A DNA stretch of 64,000 nt from VRUE01 sp963703235. Its GTDB lineage: Bacteria; Actinomycetota; Thermoleophilia; Solirubrobacterales; 70-9. How positions within the stretch are numbered: the first letter of the stretch is position 1; each line of letters starts with the position of its first letter. The translations under genes were made by a program, and so were the position numbers. The notes beneath the pieces were generated by a model. It saw only the letters and a program-made list of their open reading frames with translations. It made no database searches and was not told the origin of the DNA. Where the stretch lies: NCBI GenBank assembly GCA_963703235.1, contig OY969802.1:1426001-1490000 (forward strand), in the 5' to 3' direction. This document shows, in pieces, positions 11,712-20,890 of this stretch.

Positions 11712-12467
11712 ATGGCCACTCGTCTCTACGTGATCCCCGCCTCGCACCCGAGCATCTGCTCGGAGCTGATGCTCCAGCACAAGGGCATCGAGTACAAGCG
11801 CCGGGACCTGGTCCCGGTGGTCTCCAAGCTGGTCGTGCGGGGCGCCGGCTTTCCGCGCAACACGGTGCCGGCGATGAAGCTCGACGGCAACCGAATCCAG
11901 GGCTCGCGGGAGATCGCCCGCGAGCTGGAGCGGCTGCGTCCCGAGCCGGCCCTCTTCCCCACCGACCCCGAGAAGCGGGTGGCGGTCGAGGAGGCCGAGC
12001 GCTTCGGCGACGAGCAGCTCCAGCACCCGATCCGCCAGATCCTCTGGTGGGGGATCAAGAAGGAGCGAGCGCCGCTGCGCAGCTACTCGGAAGGGGCGCG
12101 GCTGGGGATACCGGTCGGCCTCGCGGTCAAGACCGGTGCGCCGATCGTCGCCCTCTCGGCCCGCTTCAACGGGTCGACGGATGAGAACGTTCGTCAGGCT
12201 CTCACGGCCCTGCCGGGGCTGCTGCAGAAAGTCGACCAGTGGATCGAGGCCGGTGTGCTGGGCGGCGAGCAGCTCAACGCCGCCGACTTCCAGATCGCGC
12301 CGAGCATCGGCCTGGCAATGACGCTCGACGACCTCCGCCCGCTGATCGAGGCGCGGCCGGCCGGCGAGCTCGCCAAGCGCATCGTCCCCGATTACCCGGG
12401 CAAGATGCCGCCGATCCTGCCACCGGCCTGGCTGCAACCGCTGCGCAGCGAGCCGGCCGCCGCCTAG
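11712..12467 (+). CDS. glutathione S-transferase-like protein
   Basis: A 251-residue protein. The N-terminal 75 residues look like a thioredoxin-fold GST domain (RLYVIPASHPSICSELMLQHKGIEYKRRDL; NTVPAMKLDGNRIQGSREIARELE gives the cis-Pro and the SR/E thiol-binding pair). The remainder is an all-helical GST C-terminal domain (LNAADFQIAPSIGLAM). Actinobacteria generally use mycothiol rather than glutathione, so the thiol substrate is open. The next gene begins 3 bases after the stop, forming a two-gene unit with a thioesterase-like protein. Confidence 0.75.
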   Translation: MATRLYVIPASHPSICSELMLQHKGIEYKRRDLVPVVSKLVVRGAGFPRNTVPAMKLDGNRIQGSREIARELERLRPEPALFPTDPEKRVAVEEAERFGDEQLQHPIRQILWWGIKKERAPLRSYSEGARLGIPVGLAVKTGAPIVALSARFNGSTDENVRQALTALPGLLQKVDQWIEAGVLGGEQLNAADFQIAPSIGLAMTLDDLRPLIEARPAGELAKRIVPDYPGKMPPILPPAWLQPLRSEPAAA

Positions 12468-12470
12468 GCG

Positions 12471-13307
12471 GTGCCACAGGCCCACCCCATCGGTCTGGAT
12501 GAGGCGACCCGCCTCGAGGGCGGCGGCGGTCGGTACTCCATCCGACTCAGCGACGCCTGGGAGATCTGGGGGCCGAGCGGTGGCTACCTGGCTGCGATCG
12601 CCCTCCGCGCAGCCGGCCAATGCGCGGAGATCGCCCGCCCGGCGAGCTTCTACTGTCACTTCCTGCGTTCGCCGCAGTTCGACGAGGTCGAGCTGACCGT
12701 CGAGGTGCTGCGACGCGGTCGCCGTTCGGAGTCGATCTCGGTGCGGATGGCCCAGGGCGGCGACCCGGTCCTGCAGGCGCTGGTCAGGACGGCGGCAAAG
12801 GCGCCGGGATATCAGCACCAGGAACCCAAAGCCCCAGAGGTGACGCCACCAAACGAGGCGGCGCCTCTGAGCCGCACGAAGGACGGCAAGCCCCTCTTCA
12901 AGTTCTGGAACAACCTCAGCTGCCGTCGTCCCGAGTGGGCTACGGCGACGGAGCCCAGACCTGCGGTCACCAGGGAGTGGGTCAGGTTCGAGCCAACGCC
13001 CTGCTTCGACGATCTCTTCATCGAGGCCGCGCGTCCGCTCATCCTCCTCGACACCTTCGGCTGGCCTGCCGTCTGGCAGCGATACCGAGGCGAGGGCTAC
13101 ACGGCGCCCAACCTCGACATCAGCATCTGCTTCCACCGCTTCGCTAGCGAAAGCGAGTGGCTCCTGGTCGATCACGAGTGCCCGGTGGCCGACGACGGCC
13201 TGCTCGGTGTCAGCGGACGGGTCTGGGATGCGGATGGCCGCCTGCTCGCCACCGGAATCGCGCAGCTCTACTGCATCCCGCTGGCCGGCGTGGCAACGAG
13301 GACCTAG
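12471..13307 (+). CDS. acyl-CoA thioesterase-like double-hotdog protein
   Basis: A 278-residue protein resembling TesB-like/4HBT_3 thioesterases. The N-terminal hotdog includes WEIWGPSGGYLAAIALRAA and ARPASFYCHFLRSPQFDEVELTVEVLRRGRRSESISVRM. The C-terminal hotdog includes LDISICFHRF and WLLVDHECPVADDGLLGVSGRVWDADGRLLATG. Such enzymes hydrolyse acyl-CoA, but the substrate cannot be read from the sequence. It follows the GST-like gene by 3 bases (GTG start). Its last 4 bases overlap the convergent folK end. Confidence 0.78.
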   Translation: MPQAHPIGLDEATRLEGGGGRYSIRLSDAWEIWGPSGGYLAAIALRAAGQCAEIARPASFYCHFLRSPQFDEVELTVEVLRRGRRSESISVRMAQGGDPVLQALVRTAAKAPGYQHQEPKAPEVTPPNEAAPLSRTKDGKPLFKFWNNLSCRRPEWATATEPRPAVTREWVRFEPTPCFDDLFIEAARPLILLDTFGWPAVWQRYRGEGYTAPNLDISICFHRFASESEWLLVDHECPVADDGLLGVSGRVWDADGRLLATGIAQLYCIPLAGVATRT

Positions 13308-13798
13308 AGCGTGCCGGCGCGCTCGGCGCGCTGGCCAGGGCCGAGCGCCGCGAGGGCGTCGGCGAGGCGGGTGCCGTCGGGGAGGGTCAACCCACGATCC
13401 AGCTCGAGCAGCGGTACGAGGACGAAGCGGCGGCTGGTGACCTCGGGATGCGGCAGGGTCAGACGCTCGCTCGAGAGCTCGACGTCGCCGAGCAGCAGCA
13501 GGTCGATGTCGAGCGGGCGGGGGCCGTGGCGCGGGCTGGCGAAGAGGCGCCCCTGCTCGACCTCGATCGCCTTGCAGACTGCGAGCAGCGGCTCGGGGTC
13601 GAGCCCGGTGCGGACGCGGATCGCGGCGTTGAGGAAGTCGGGCTGGTCGAGCACCTCGCCGACCGGCTCGGTCTCGTAGGCCGAGGAGACCGCCTCGACC
13701 TCCACCCCGTGCTCGGGGAGAGCGGCGATCGCCGCCCGCAGGTGCTCCCGCCGGTCGCCGACGTTCGAGCCAAGTCCGAGATAGCCAGTGCGCTTCAT
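13304..13798 (-). CDS. folK: 2-amino-4-hydroxy-6-hydroxymethyldihydropteridine diphosphokinase
   Basis: A 164-residue HPPK that transfers pyrophosphate from ATP to the pterin in folate synthesis. Family signatures are the start GYLGLGSNVGDRREHLRAAI, the AYETEPVG / QPDFLNAA segment and the metal/ATP motif RPLDIDLLLLGD followed by LPHPE. It lies downstream of folB, separated by a family D hairpin, with folP about 1.2 kb further away. Confidence 0.95.
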   Translation of the reverse strand: MKRTGYLGLGSNVGDRREHLRAAIAALPEHGVEVEAVSSAYETEPVGEVLDQPDFLNAAIRVRTGLDPEPLLAVCKAIEVEQGRLFASPRHGPRPLDIDLLLLGDVELSSERLTLPHPEVTSRRFVLVPLLELDRGLTLPDGTRLADALAALGPGQRAERAGTL

Positions 13799-13804
13799 GC
13801 GGTG

Positions 13805-13855
13805 GGACGAGCCGTGAGTTAGACACCCTATGGGTGCTCAACTCACGGCTCGTCC
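13805..13855. repeat. family D palindrome, copy 1
   Basis: Arms 13805-13828 and 13832-13855 pair over 24 bp except for two bases (GGACGAGCCGTGAGTT on one side, AACTCACGGCTCGTCC on the other; 3-nt loop). The element touches the folB stop codon directly. A near-identical copy lies at 42102-42152 and a diverged one at 32889-32937. There is no T-run, so it is not a classical Rho-independent terminator. Confidence 0.85.
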
Positions 13856-14281
13856 TCAGGCCTCCTCGGCGTTCTCCTCGTCCTCTTCTGCCGTGCGTTC
13901 CTGGGTGACCTCTACCCCGACCTCCTGGATCGCCAGCGGCAGCGGCGGCTCCGGCTTGGCGGCGCGGACGCGGACCGATTCGCAGCCGTAGCGCTCGATC
14001 AACCGCTGGCCGATCACCTGGGCAAGACGCTCGAGGGTCTTGTAGCTGCGCTCCGTTGCGGCGAGGGCGACGATGTCGCAGACCTCGCCGTAGTCAACGG
14101 TGTCCTCGACCCGGTCGGTGAGCACGGCGTCGCAGTCGGGGACGTCGAAGGAGAGGTCGAACTCGAGTCGCTGGCCGATCTCGCGCTCGGCCTCGCTGAC
14201 ACCGTGATGCGTGTAAATCGAGAGGCCGCGCAGGTCGATCTCGACCCGCGACTCGATCCCGTTCCCACTTGGCTCGTCCAC
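13856..14281 (-). CDS. folB: dihydroneopterin aldolase
   Basis: About 141 residues. DHNA converts dihydroneopterin to the hydroxymethyl pterin used by FolK. Seen are the start RVEIDLRGLSIYTHHGVSEAEREIGQRLEFDL with the conserved HGV, the VDYGEVCDIV substrate motif, the ERLAQVIGQRLIERYG helix and AKPEPPLP. The GTG at 14279-14281 is chosen because a TAGGTT box sits 7 nt upstream; a longer frame adds 37 unconserved residues. The last 15 residues are acidic. Confidence 0.92.
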   Translation of the reverse strand: MDEPSGNGIESRVEIDLRGLSIYTHHGVSEAEREIGQRLEFDLSFDVPDCDAVLTDRVEDTVDYGEVCDIVALAATERSYKTLERLAQVIGQRLIERYGCESVRVRAAKPEPPLPLAIQEVGVEVTQERTAEEDEENAEEA

Positions 14282-14288
14282 GCAGCTG

Positions 14289-14294
14289 AACCTA
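14289..14294 (-). promoter_or_regulatory. candidate -10 box of folB (leaderless)
   Basis: TAGGTT on the minus strand, 7 nt before the GTG start. Confidence 0.4.
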
Positions 14295-14327
14295 GCCGAT
14301 GGACAGCGCCCGCATCCCTGTGAGATC

Positions 14328-15053
14328 GTGCTGCAAGTGGCAGAGCAGGTGACGATCGGCAGTCGCTTCCGCGGGCCCGCCGACAGCGGCAACGGCGGCT
14401 ACTCGTGCGGGATCCTCGCCAACTTCGTCGACCCCCGCTCGGCCGAGGTGACGCTGCGCCTGCCGCCACCGCTCGGCCGGCCCCTGGAGGTGGATTCGGG
14501 CGACGGCGAGACGGCGGCGATGAGGGACGGCGATGTGCTCGTCGCCGAGGCCCGTTCGATCGACGACCTCGCTCTGGAGATACCGGCCGCGATCGGCATC
14601 GAGGAGGCGGTGGCGGCACGTGCGGCGTCGCCGATGCAGCTGGACCATCCGTACCCGGAGTGCTTCGTGTGTGGATCCGGGCGGCAACCGGGCGACGGCC
14701 TTCGCGTCACCTGCGGCCCGGTCGGCGACGAGATGGTGGCCTCGCCGTGGCACGTCGACGAGACTGTCGCCAACGACGGAGCGGTGCCGCCGGAGATCCT
14801 CTGGTCGGTGCTCGACTGCCCCGGCGGGATCGCGGGCATGCTGCTGCCCGACCTCGGTCTCTCCGTCCTCGGTCGGCTTGCCGCCCGCATCTACGGCCGG
14901 GTCGAGGTGGGGATGACCTGCGTCGCGATCGGCTGGCCGATCGGCCGCGAGGGGCGCAAGCTCGAGGCGGGCTCGGCGGTCTTCTCCGAGGACGGCGAGG
15001 TCCTCGCCCATGCGCGCGCGACCTGGATCGAGCTCAGGGCCGAGCCGGGCTAA
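14328..15053 (+). CDS. hotdog-fold thioesterase-like protein
   Basis: A 241-residue protein with weak resemblance to hotdog/PaaI-like proteins: a central HPYPECFVCGSGRQPGDGLRV stretch (Cys-x-x-Cys), then a second half with PPEILWSVLDCPGGIAGML and VEVGMTCVAIGWPIGREGRKLEAGSAVF. The function is not known from sequence alone. The first codons are uncertain, because GTG codons at 14328 and 14349 are both possible and the second begins MTIGSRFRGPADSGNGGYS. It is divergent from folB and converges on folP with overlapping stops. Confidence 0.6.
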   Translation: MLQVAEQVTIGSRFRGPADSGNGGYSCGILANFVDPRSAEVTLRLPPPLGRPLEVDSGDGETAAMRDGDVLVAEARSIDDLALEIPAAIGIEEAVAARAASPMQLDHPYPECFVCGSGRQPGDGLRVTCGPVGDEMVASPWHVDETVANDGAVPPEILWSVLDCPGGIAGMLLPDLGLSVLGRLAARIYGRVEVGMTCVAIGWPIGREGRKLEAGSAVFSEDGEVLAHARATWIELRAEPG

Positions 15054-15847
15054 GGCCCGAGGCTGAGGATCGCGTCGGCGACCTTCAGGGCCTGCGCCGC
15101 CTCGCGGATGTCGTGGACGCGGAGCACGTCGGCGCCCTCGGCGGCGGCGAGGACCGACGAGGCGATCGTGCCGCCGAGGCGATCGCCGACCTCGGAGCCG
15201 TCGATCTCGCCGATGAAGCTCTTGCGCGAGGTGCCGACGACCAACGGCCGTCCCAGCTCGCGCAGCTCGCCGAGCCGGCGCAGCAGCTCGAGGTTGTGGT
15301 CGAGCGTCTTGCCGAAGCCGATCCCGGGGTCGAGCCAGACGCGCTCCTCGTCGACGCCGGCGTCGAGCGCCACCTGCAGCCGCTCGGCCAGGAAGGCCTT
15401 GACGTCAGCGACGACGTCGTCGTAGGTCGGGTCGGCCTGCATCGTCCGCGGGTTCCCCTGCATGTGCATCAGCACCAGCCCGACCCCCCGCTCGGCGCAC
15501 AGCGCCGCGATCTCCGGATCCCCCCGCAGCGCCGTGACGTCATTGACGATCGCCGCCCCCGCATCGAGCGCCGCCCTCACCACCTCCAACTTCGAAGTAT
15601 CGACCGAGACGGTGTGACCGGCCGCGGCCAACGCCGCAACGACCGGCTCCGTCCGCCCCCGCTCCTCCGCCACGCTGACCTCCTCCGCCCCGGGCCGGGT
15701 CGATTCACCCCCCACATCGAGGATGTCGGCCCCGTCCCGCACCAGCTCCACCCCATGCGCAACCGCCGCCTCCGCATCGAGGTACAGCCCACCATCGGAG
15801 AACGAATCTGGCGTCACGTTGACGACGCCCATCAGCTTCGGAGTCAT
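15050..15847 (-). CDS. folP: dihydropteroate synthase
   Basis: A 265-residue TIM-barrel enzyme that joins p-aminobenzoate to the pterin diphosphate and is the target of sulfonamides. It has MGVVNVTPDSFSDGG at the N-terminus, DILDVGGESTRPGA, and the final phosphate/pterin loop with VVGTSRKSFIGE. Length is typical. A GATACT box lies 7 nt before the ATG. With folK and folB nearby, three steps of folate synthesis are encoded within about 2.5 kb. Confidence 0.95.
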   Translation of the reverse strand: MTPKLMGVVNVTPDSFSDGGLYLDAEAAVAHGVELVRDGADILDVGGESTRPGAEEVSVAEERGRTEPVVAALAAAGHTVSVDTSKLEVVRAALDAGAAIVNDVTALRGDPEIAALCAERGVGLVLMHMQGNPRTMQADPTYDDVVADVKAFLAERLQVALDAGVDEERVWLDPGIGFGKTLDHNLELLRRLGELRELGRPLVVGTSRKSFIGEIDGSEVGDRLGGTIASSVLAAAEGADVLRVHDIREAAQALKVADAILSLGP

Positions 15848-15854
15848 GCACCGC

Positions 15855-15860
15855 AGTATC
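15855..15860 (-). promoter_or_regulatory. candidate -10 box of folP (leaderless)
   Basis: GATACT on the minus strand, 7 nt before the folP ATG. Confidence 0.4.
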
Positions 15861-15927
15861 CCTCGCCAGCTACCGCAGCCAGCCGCCGCGGCGCCCTCTG
15901 GCGTACAGATGGCTTGCGATGGACGAG

Positions 15928-16079
15928 GCGCCCGTCCCGTGATGGGAGGTGGGGGTGTGTCGCCGCGGCGCGGCGGTCTCTTTTTCGCACCGCCTCCTCA
16001 GCGAGCACCTCGACGCGCCAGGCGAAAAAGGCAGCGCCGCTGCGGCACACCCCCACCTCCCCCACCCATGGGCGGGCGC
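15928..16079 (-). ncRNA. nested stem element related to family B
   Basis: Outer arms GATGGGAGGTGGGGGTGTG (15941-15959) and the complementary segment 16046-16069 pair with a small bulge, with a further GC-rich outer helix (15928-15934 with 16073-16079). Inside, GCGGCG plus a TTTTTCGC stretch (near 15980) faces GCGAAAAA plus GCCGC (near 16025), giving an inner T-run/A-run helix like that of family B. It lies within about 15 nt of the ftsH stop, on the same side as copies B1 and B2. This gap between folP and ftsH holds no gene. Confidence 0.5.
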
Positions 16080-16084
16080 TTTCC

Positions 16085-18031
<1,947 letters not shown>

Positions 18032-18091
18032 AGGGAAAAATCAGCGTACCAGGGCGATTTCAGCGCCTGGGCGCCTTGTTCGGGCAGGCCA

Positions 18092-18620
18092 CTATTCGTC
18101 CAACGCGGCGACGTAGTCGAGGTTGCGGTGGCGCTGGGCGTGGTCGAGGCCGTAGCCGACCGCGAAGCGGTTGGGGATGCGGAAGCCGACGTAGCTCGGC
18201 TCGAGGTCGACGCGGAGGCGATCGGGCTTGATCAGCAGCGCGCAGGCCTCCAGCGAGGCTGGGCTGCGCGCCTTGAGGTTGCGCATCAGATACTGGAGCG
18301 TCAACCCGGAGTCGATGATGTCCTCGACGATCAACACGTGCCGGTCTTCGATCGGCGCGTCGAGATCCTTGAGGATGCGGACGACCCCCGAGGAATCGGT
18401 CTGGGAGCCGTAGCTGGAGACCGCCATGAAGTCGATCTCGCAGGGGACGGTGAGGTGGCGCATCAGAATCCGCGAGGAAGATCACGGCGCCCTTCAGCAC
18501 CCCGACCATGAGCAGATCGCGCCCCTCGTAGTCGGCGCTGATCTGGGCGCCGAGCTCGGCGACGCGCCGCTGCAGCTCCTCGCCGGAGACCAGCGTCTCG
18601 CCGATTGGTGAATCTGGCAT
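18092..18620 (-). pseudogene. hpt: hypoxanthine phosphoribosyltransferase with a one-base insertion
   Basis: The N-terminal part starts at the ATG 18618-18620 (MPDSPIGETLVSGEELQRRV through VGVLKGAVIFLAD). The C-terminal part is in another frame (LMRHLTVPCEIDFMAVSSYG, then the PRPP motif VLIVEDIIDSGLTL, through DYVAALDE). Removing one A from the pair at 18467-18468 joins them into a normal HPRT of about 175 residues. The enzyme salvages hypoxanthine and guanine. The lesion may be real or a sequencing/assembly error. tilS, 11 bases upstream, has the same kind of lesion. Confidence 0.9.
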
Positions 18621-18630
18621 GGGCGTCAAT

Positions 18631-19573
18631 CTATCCCTGCTCGGCGCGCAGCACGCCGCGCTCGGCGATCGCGCGGACTCCGCCGCCGAGGTCGAGCATC
18701 GCGATGCCGGTGCGCCGCAGCCCCGCGACCTCCTCGGCGTGGTTGGCGGCGCCGGCGACGGGGCGACCGGCGGCGCGGTCGGCGAGCTGCTGGACGACGA
18801 GGCGGCGCAGCGCCGGCGGCAGCTCGGCGAGGCGGTCGAGCTCGATCCTTCCCCGCGGCGCCCCGTTGGAATCCGTCGAGCTCGGCGGCGACCAAGGCGT
18901 CGAGGATTTCCGCCTCGTCGCGCAGCAGCGCAGCGGTGCGGAGCACGTTCTGGGCCGCCGCGGGATGGACCTCGGCCAGCGCGGCGGCGAGCCCGTGGCG
19001 AACGCGGTTGCGCGCGTAGGAGTGCTCGGCGTTGCTCGGATCGTCGCGCCACTCGAGGCCGCGCTCTTCGCAGTAGGCGGTGGTCCGTTCGCGGGTGAAC
19101 GGGAGCAGCGGCCGCACCAACTTGCCGTCGCGGGGGCGCATGCCCAGCAGGGCGCGGCGGCTCGGCGAGGAGGCGAGCCGGTAGAGGATCGTCTCCACCT
19201 GGTCGTCGGCCGTGTGGCCGGTGGCGATCAAGCTCGCGTCCGACTCGGCCAGCTGCGCCGCCGCCGCGTAGCGGGTATCGCGCGCCCAGGCCTGCAGGTT
19301 GCCCGGCCCCTCCGGCCGCCGCGGCCGCTCGACCTCCAGCGACACCCCCAGCCGCTCGCACAGCGCCGCGCAGTGGAACTCATCGGCATCGGAGTCGTCG
19401 CGCAGGCCATAGTTGACGTGCAAGGCGGTGACGACGTCCGCACCAAGCAGCCGCACCGCGAGGTCGAGCAAGCAGACCGAGTCGCGCCCGCCGGACAGCA
19501 TCGCGACAAGCGGCGTCCCGGCCGGAAGCAATCCGCCCTCGCGCACCGCGTCGATCATGCCTTCGCTCTCCAT
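18631..19573 (-). pseudogene. tilS: tRNA(Ile)-lysidine synthase with a one-base insertion
   Basis: TilS modifies C34 of tRNA-Ile(CAU) so that it reads AUA, and is normally essential. The N-type ATP pyrophosphatase motif is clear (MLSGGRDSVCLLDL), followed by HVNYGLRDDSDADEFHC, the RDTRYAAA segment and ATGHTADDQVETILYRLASS. After AAELDG the frame is lost. Deleting one A at 18870-18871 restores SNGAPRGRIELDRLAELPPA and an end in VLRAEQG at 18631. The frameshift lies in the C-terminal third, outside the catalytic core. The insertion context (GATCCG to GAATCCG) is the same as in hpt. Confidence 0.88.
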
Positions 19574-19582
19574 CAGCGTGAG

Positions 19583-19688
19583 TCCATCACGGTAGGGGTG
19601 GAGCGTCTTGTACTTTTCCGCGGCTGCGACCTCGGACGGCCGCGACCTGTCTTCGGAAAAAGTTAAGCGGAACCCCTACCGGGATGGG
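19583..19688 (-). ncRNA. nested stem element, family B copy 1
   Basis: Outer arms around CGGTAGGGGT (19583-19599) and ACCCCTACCG (19672-19688). Inside, GGAGCGTCTTGTACTTTTCC and CTTCGGAAAAAGTTAAG form an inner helix (19607-19620 with 19654-19667) over a GC-rich loop hairpin (CGCGGC/GCCGCG). The inner blocks are nearly identical in copy 2 (28681-28793), while the outer arms differ but still pair. It begins 14 nt after the stop of the MerR-cyclase gene. Confidence 0.6.
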
Positions 19689-19702
19689 CTCCCCGGGGTT
19701 TG

Positions 19703-20890
19703 TCAAGGCGTGGCGGGGCGGACTATGTAGAGCGGCGTCGCTACCGGGAAGCCCTTCAGGTCGACCTCGCCGATCGCCTCGCAGGACAGGCCCCGGTCCG
19801 AGAGCGCTTCGGCAACGCTGTCGGTCACCAGGACCTCGCCGGCCTGGGCACGACCGACGACGCGGTGGACGAGGTTTACGTGGGTGCCGAAGTAGTCGCC
19901 GTCGCGGTAGACGGCGTCGGCGTAGTGGATTCCGACCCGCGGCCGCGGCCGCTGCGGGAAGCGGTCCAGCAGCGCCACCGCCCATTCCGTCAGCGAGCCG
20001 GGGTCGGGCGAGACGACCATCACCTCGTCGCCGATCGTCTTCACGATCGTCGCCTCGGCCGGCATCGTCGCTTCGACCGTTTCGACGAAGTTCTCGACCA
20101 CGTCGAGCGCCTCCAGGTCGCCCTCTTCCTCGGTGTAGCGGGTGAAGCCGGTGAGGTCGATGAAGCAGAGGGTGACCGGCACCCGGCCGAGGGCCGAAGC
20201 CTCTTCCTCCAAGTCGACCTCCATGTGGCCGACCACGTCCTGCTCCATGAAGAAGCGCAGATAGCGGGTGTGCAGGTAGTCGGTCAGCGGCGCCGCCAGG
20301 GGCAGGATGTCGCCGGCGAGCCCGCCCATCTCCTCGGCGATCTCCAGCTCCGGCAGCGCGTCGCGGATCATCGGCTCGTGGACGTAGAGGTGGAAGAGGC
20401 GGACCTCGGCGTCGGCGATGCGCCGCATCGACTGCACATAGACCCGGACCAGCTGCAGGAAGGCGACCAGCGGGAAGCCGGCGGCGAGGACGCGGGCGCA
20501 GTGGCGCAGCGCCGTCACGTCTTCGGGGCCGAGCAGGCGCTCACGGCCGAGCGGCGTCCCGAGGATGACCAGGATGCGCTCGATCAGCTCCGGCTCGAGG
20601 CCCGTCTCGCGCGCGACCTCCTCGACCGTCGCCCGCTCCTCGGTACTCGGGAAGAGCTCCTCGACGAAGCCGAAGGCGAGCTTGCCCTCGCGGCCGGCCT
20701 GCTTCAGCTCCTCCAGCGAGTGGCCGCGCTCGCGCATCCGCGCGACGACCCGCGCCTGGGCGGCGGCCGCGGCGGTCCAGCGCCCGCGGCGGACCGGCAC
20801 AACCTTCGTCTCCGCCCAGCGCTTTAGGGTGCTGGCCGGCACACCCGAGCGCCGCGACGCTTCGCTCAGGGAGATCCGCTCATCGGCCAT
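19703..20890 (-). CDS. MerR-type HTH protein fused to a class III nucleotidyl cyclase domain
   Basis: A 395-residue protein. Residues 5-70 form a MerR-like winged helix (ISLSEASRRSGVPASTLKRW). A middle helical region of about 150 residues has no clear match. From about 240 there is an adenylate/guanylate cyclase domain: FIDLTGFTRYTEEEGD (metal Asp), VKTIGDEVMVV (second metal Asp) and GIHYADAVYRDGDYFGTHVN, then LVHRV (Asn and Arg of the transition-state site). All main catalytic positions appear present, so it may make cAMP or cGMP. A strong ribosome-binding site (AAGGAGCAG) precedes the ATG. Direct coupling of DNA binding to cyclase activity is inferred, not shown. Confidence 0.85.
   Translation of the reverse strand: MADERISLSEASRRSGVPASTLKRWAETKVVPVRRGRWTAAAAAQARVVARMRERGHSLEELKQAGREGKLAFGFVEELFPSTEERATVEEVARETGLEPELIERILVILGTPLGRERLLGPEDVTALRHCARVLAAGFPLVAFLQLVRVYVQSMRRIADAEVRLFHLYVHEPMIRDALPELEIAEEMGGLAGDILPLAAPLTDYLHTRYLRFFMEQDVVGHMEVDLEEEASALGRVPVTLCFIDLTGFTRYTEEEGDLEALDVVENFVETVEATMPAEATIVKTIGDEVMVVSPDPGSLTEWAVALLDRFPQRPRPRVGIHYADAVYRDGDYFGTHVNLVHRVVGRAQAGEVLVTDSVAEALSDRGLSCEAIGEVDLKGFPVATPLYIVRPATP

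Noticed and set aside
13805..13855. Classical Rho-independent terminators at the family D sites
   Set aside because: Stem is right but no T-run follows on either strand, and copy 2 lies partly in coding sequence; therefore listed as repeats.
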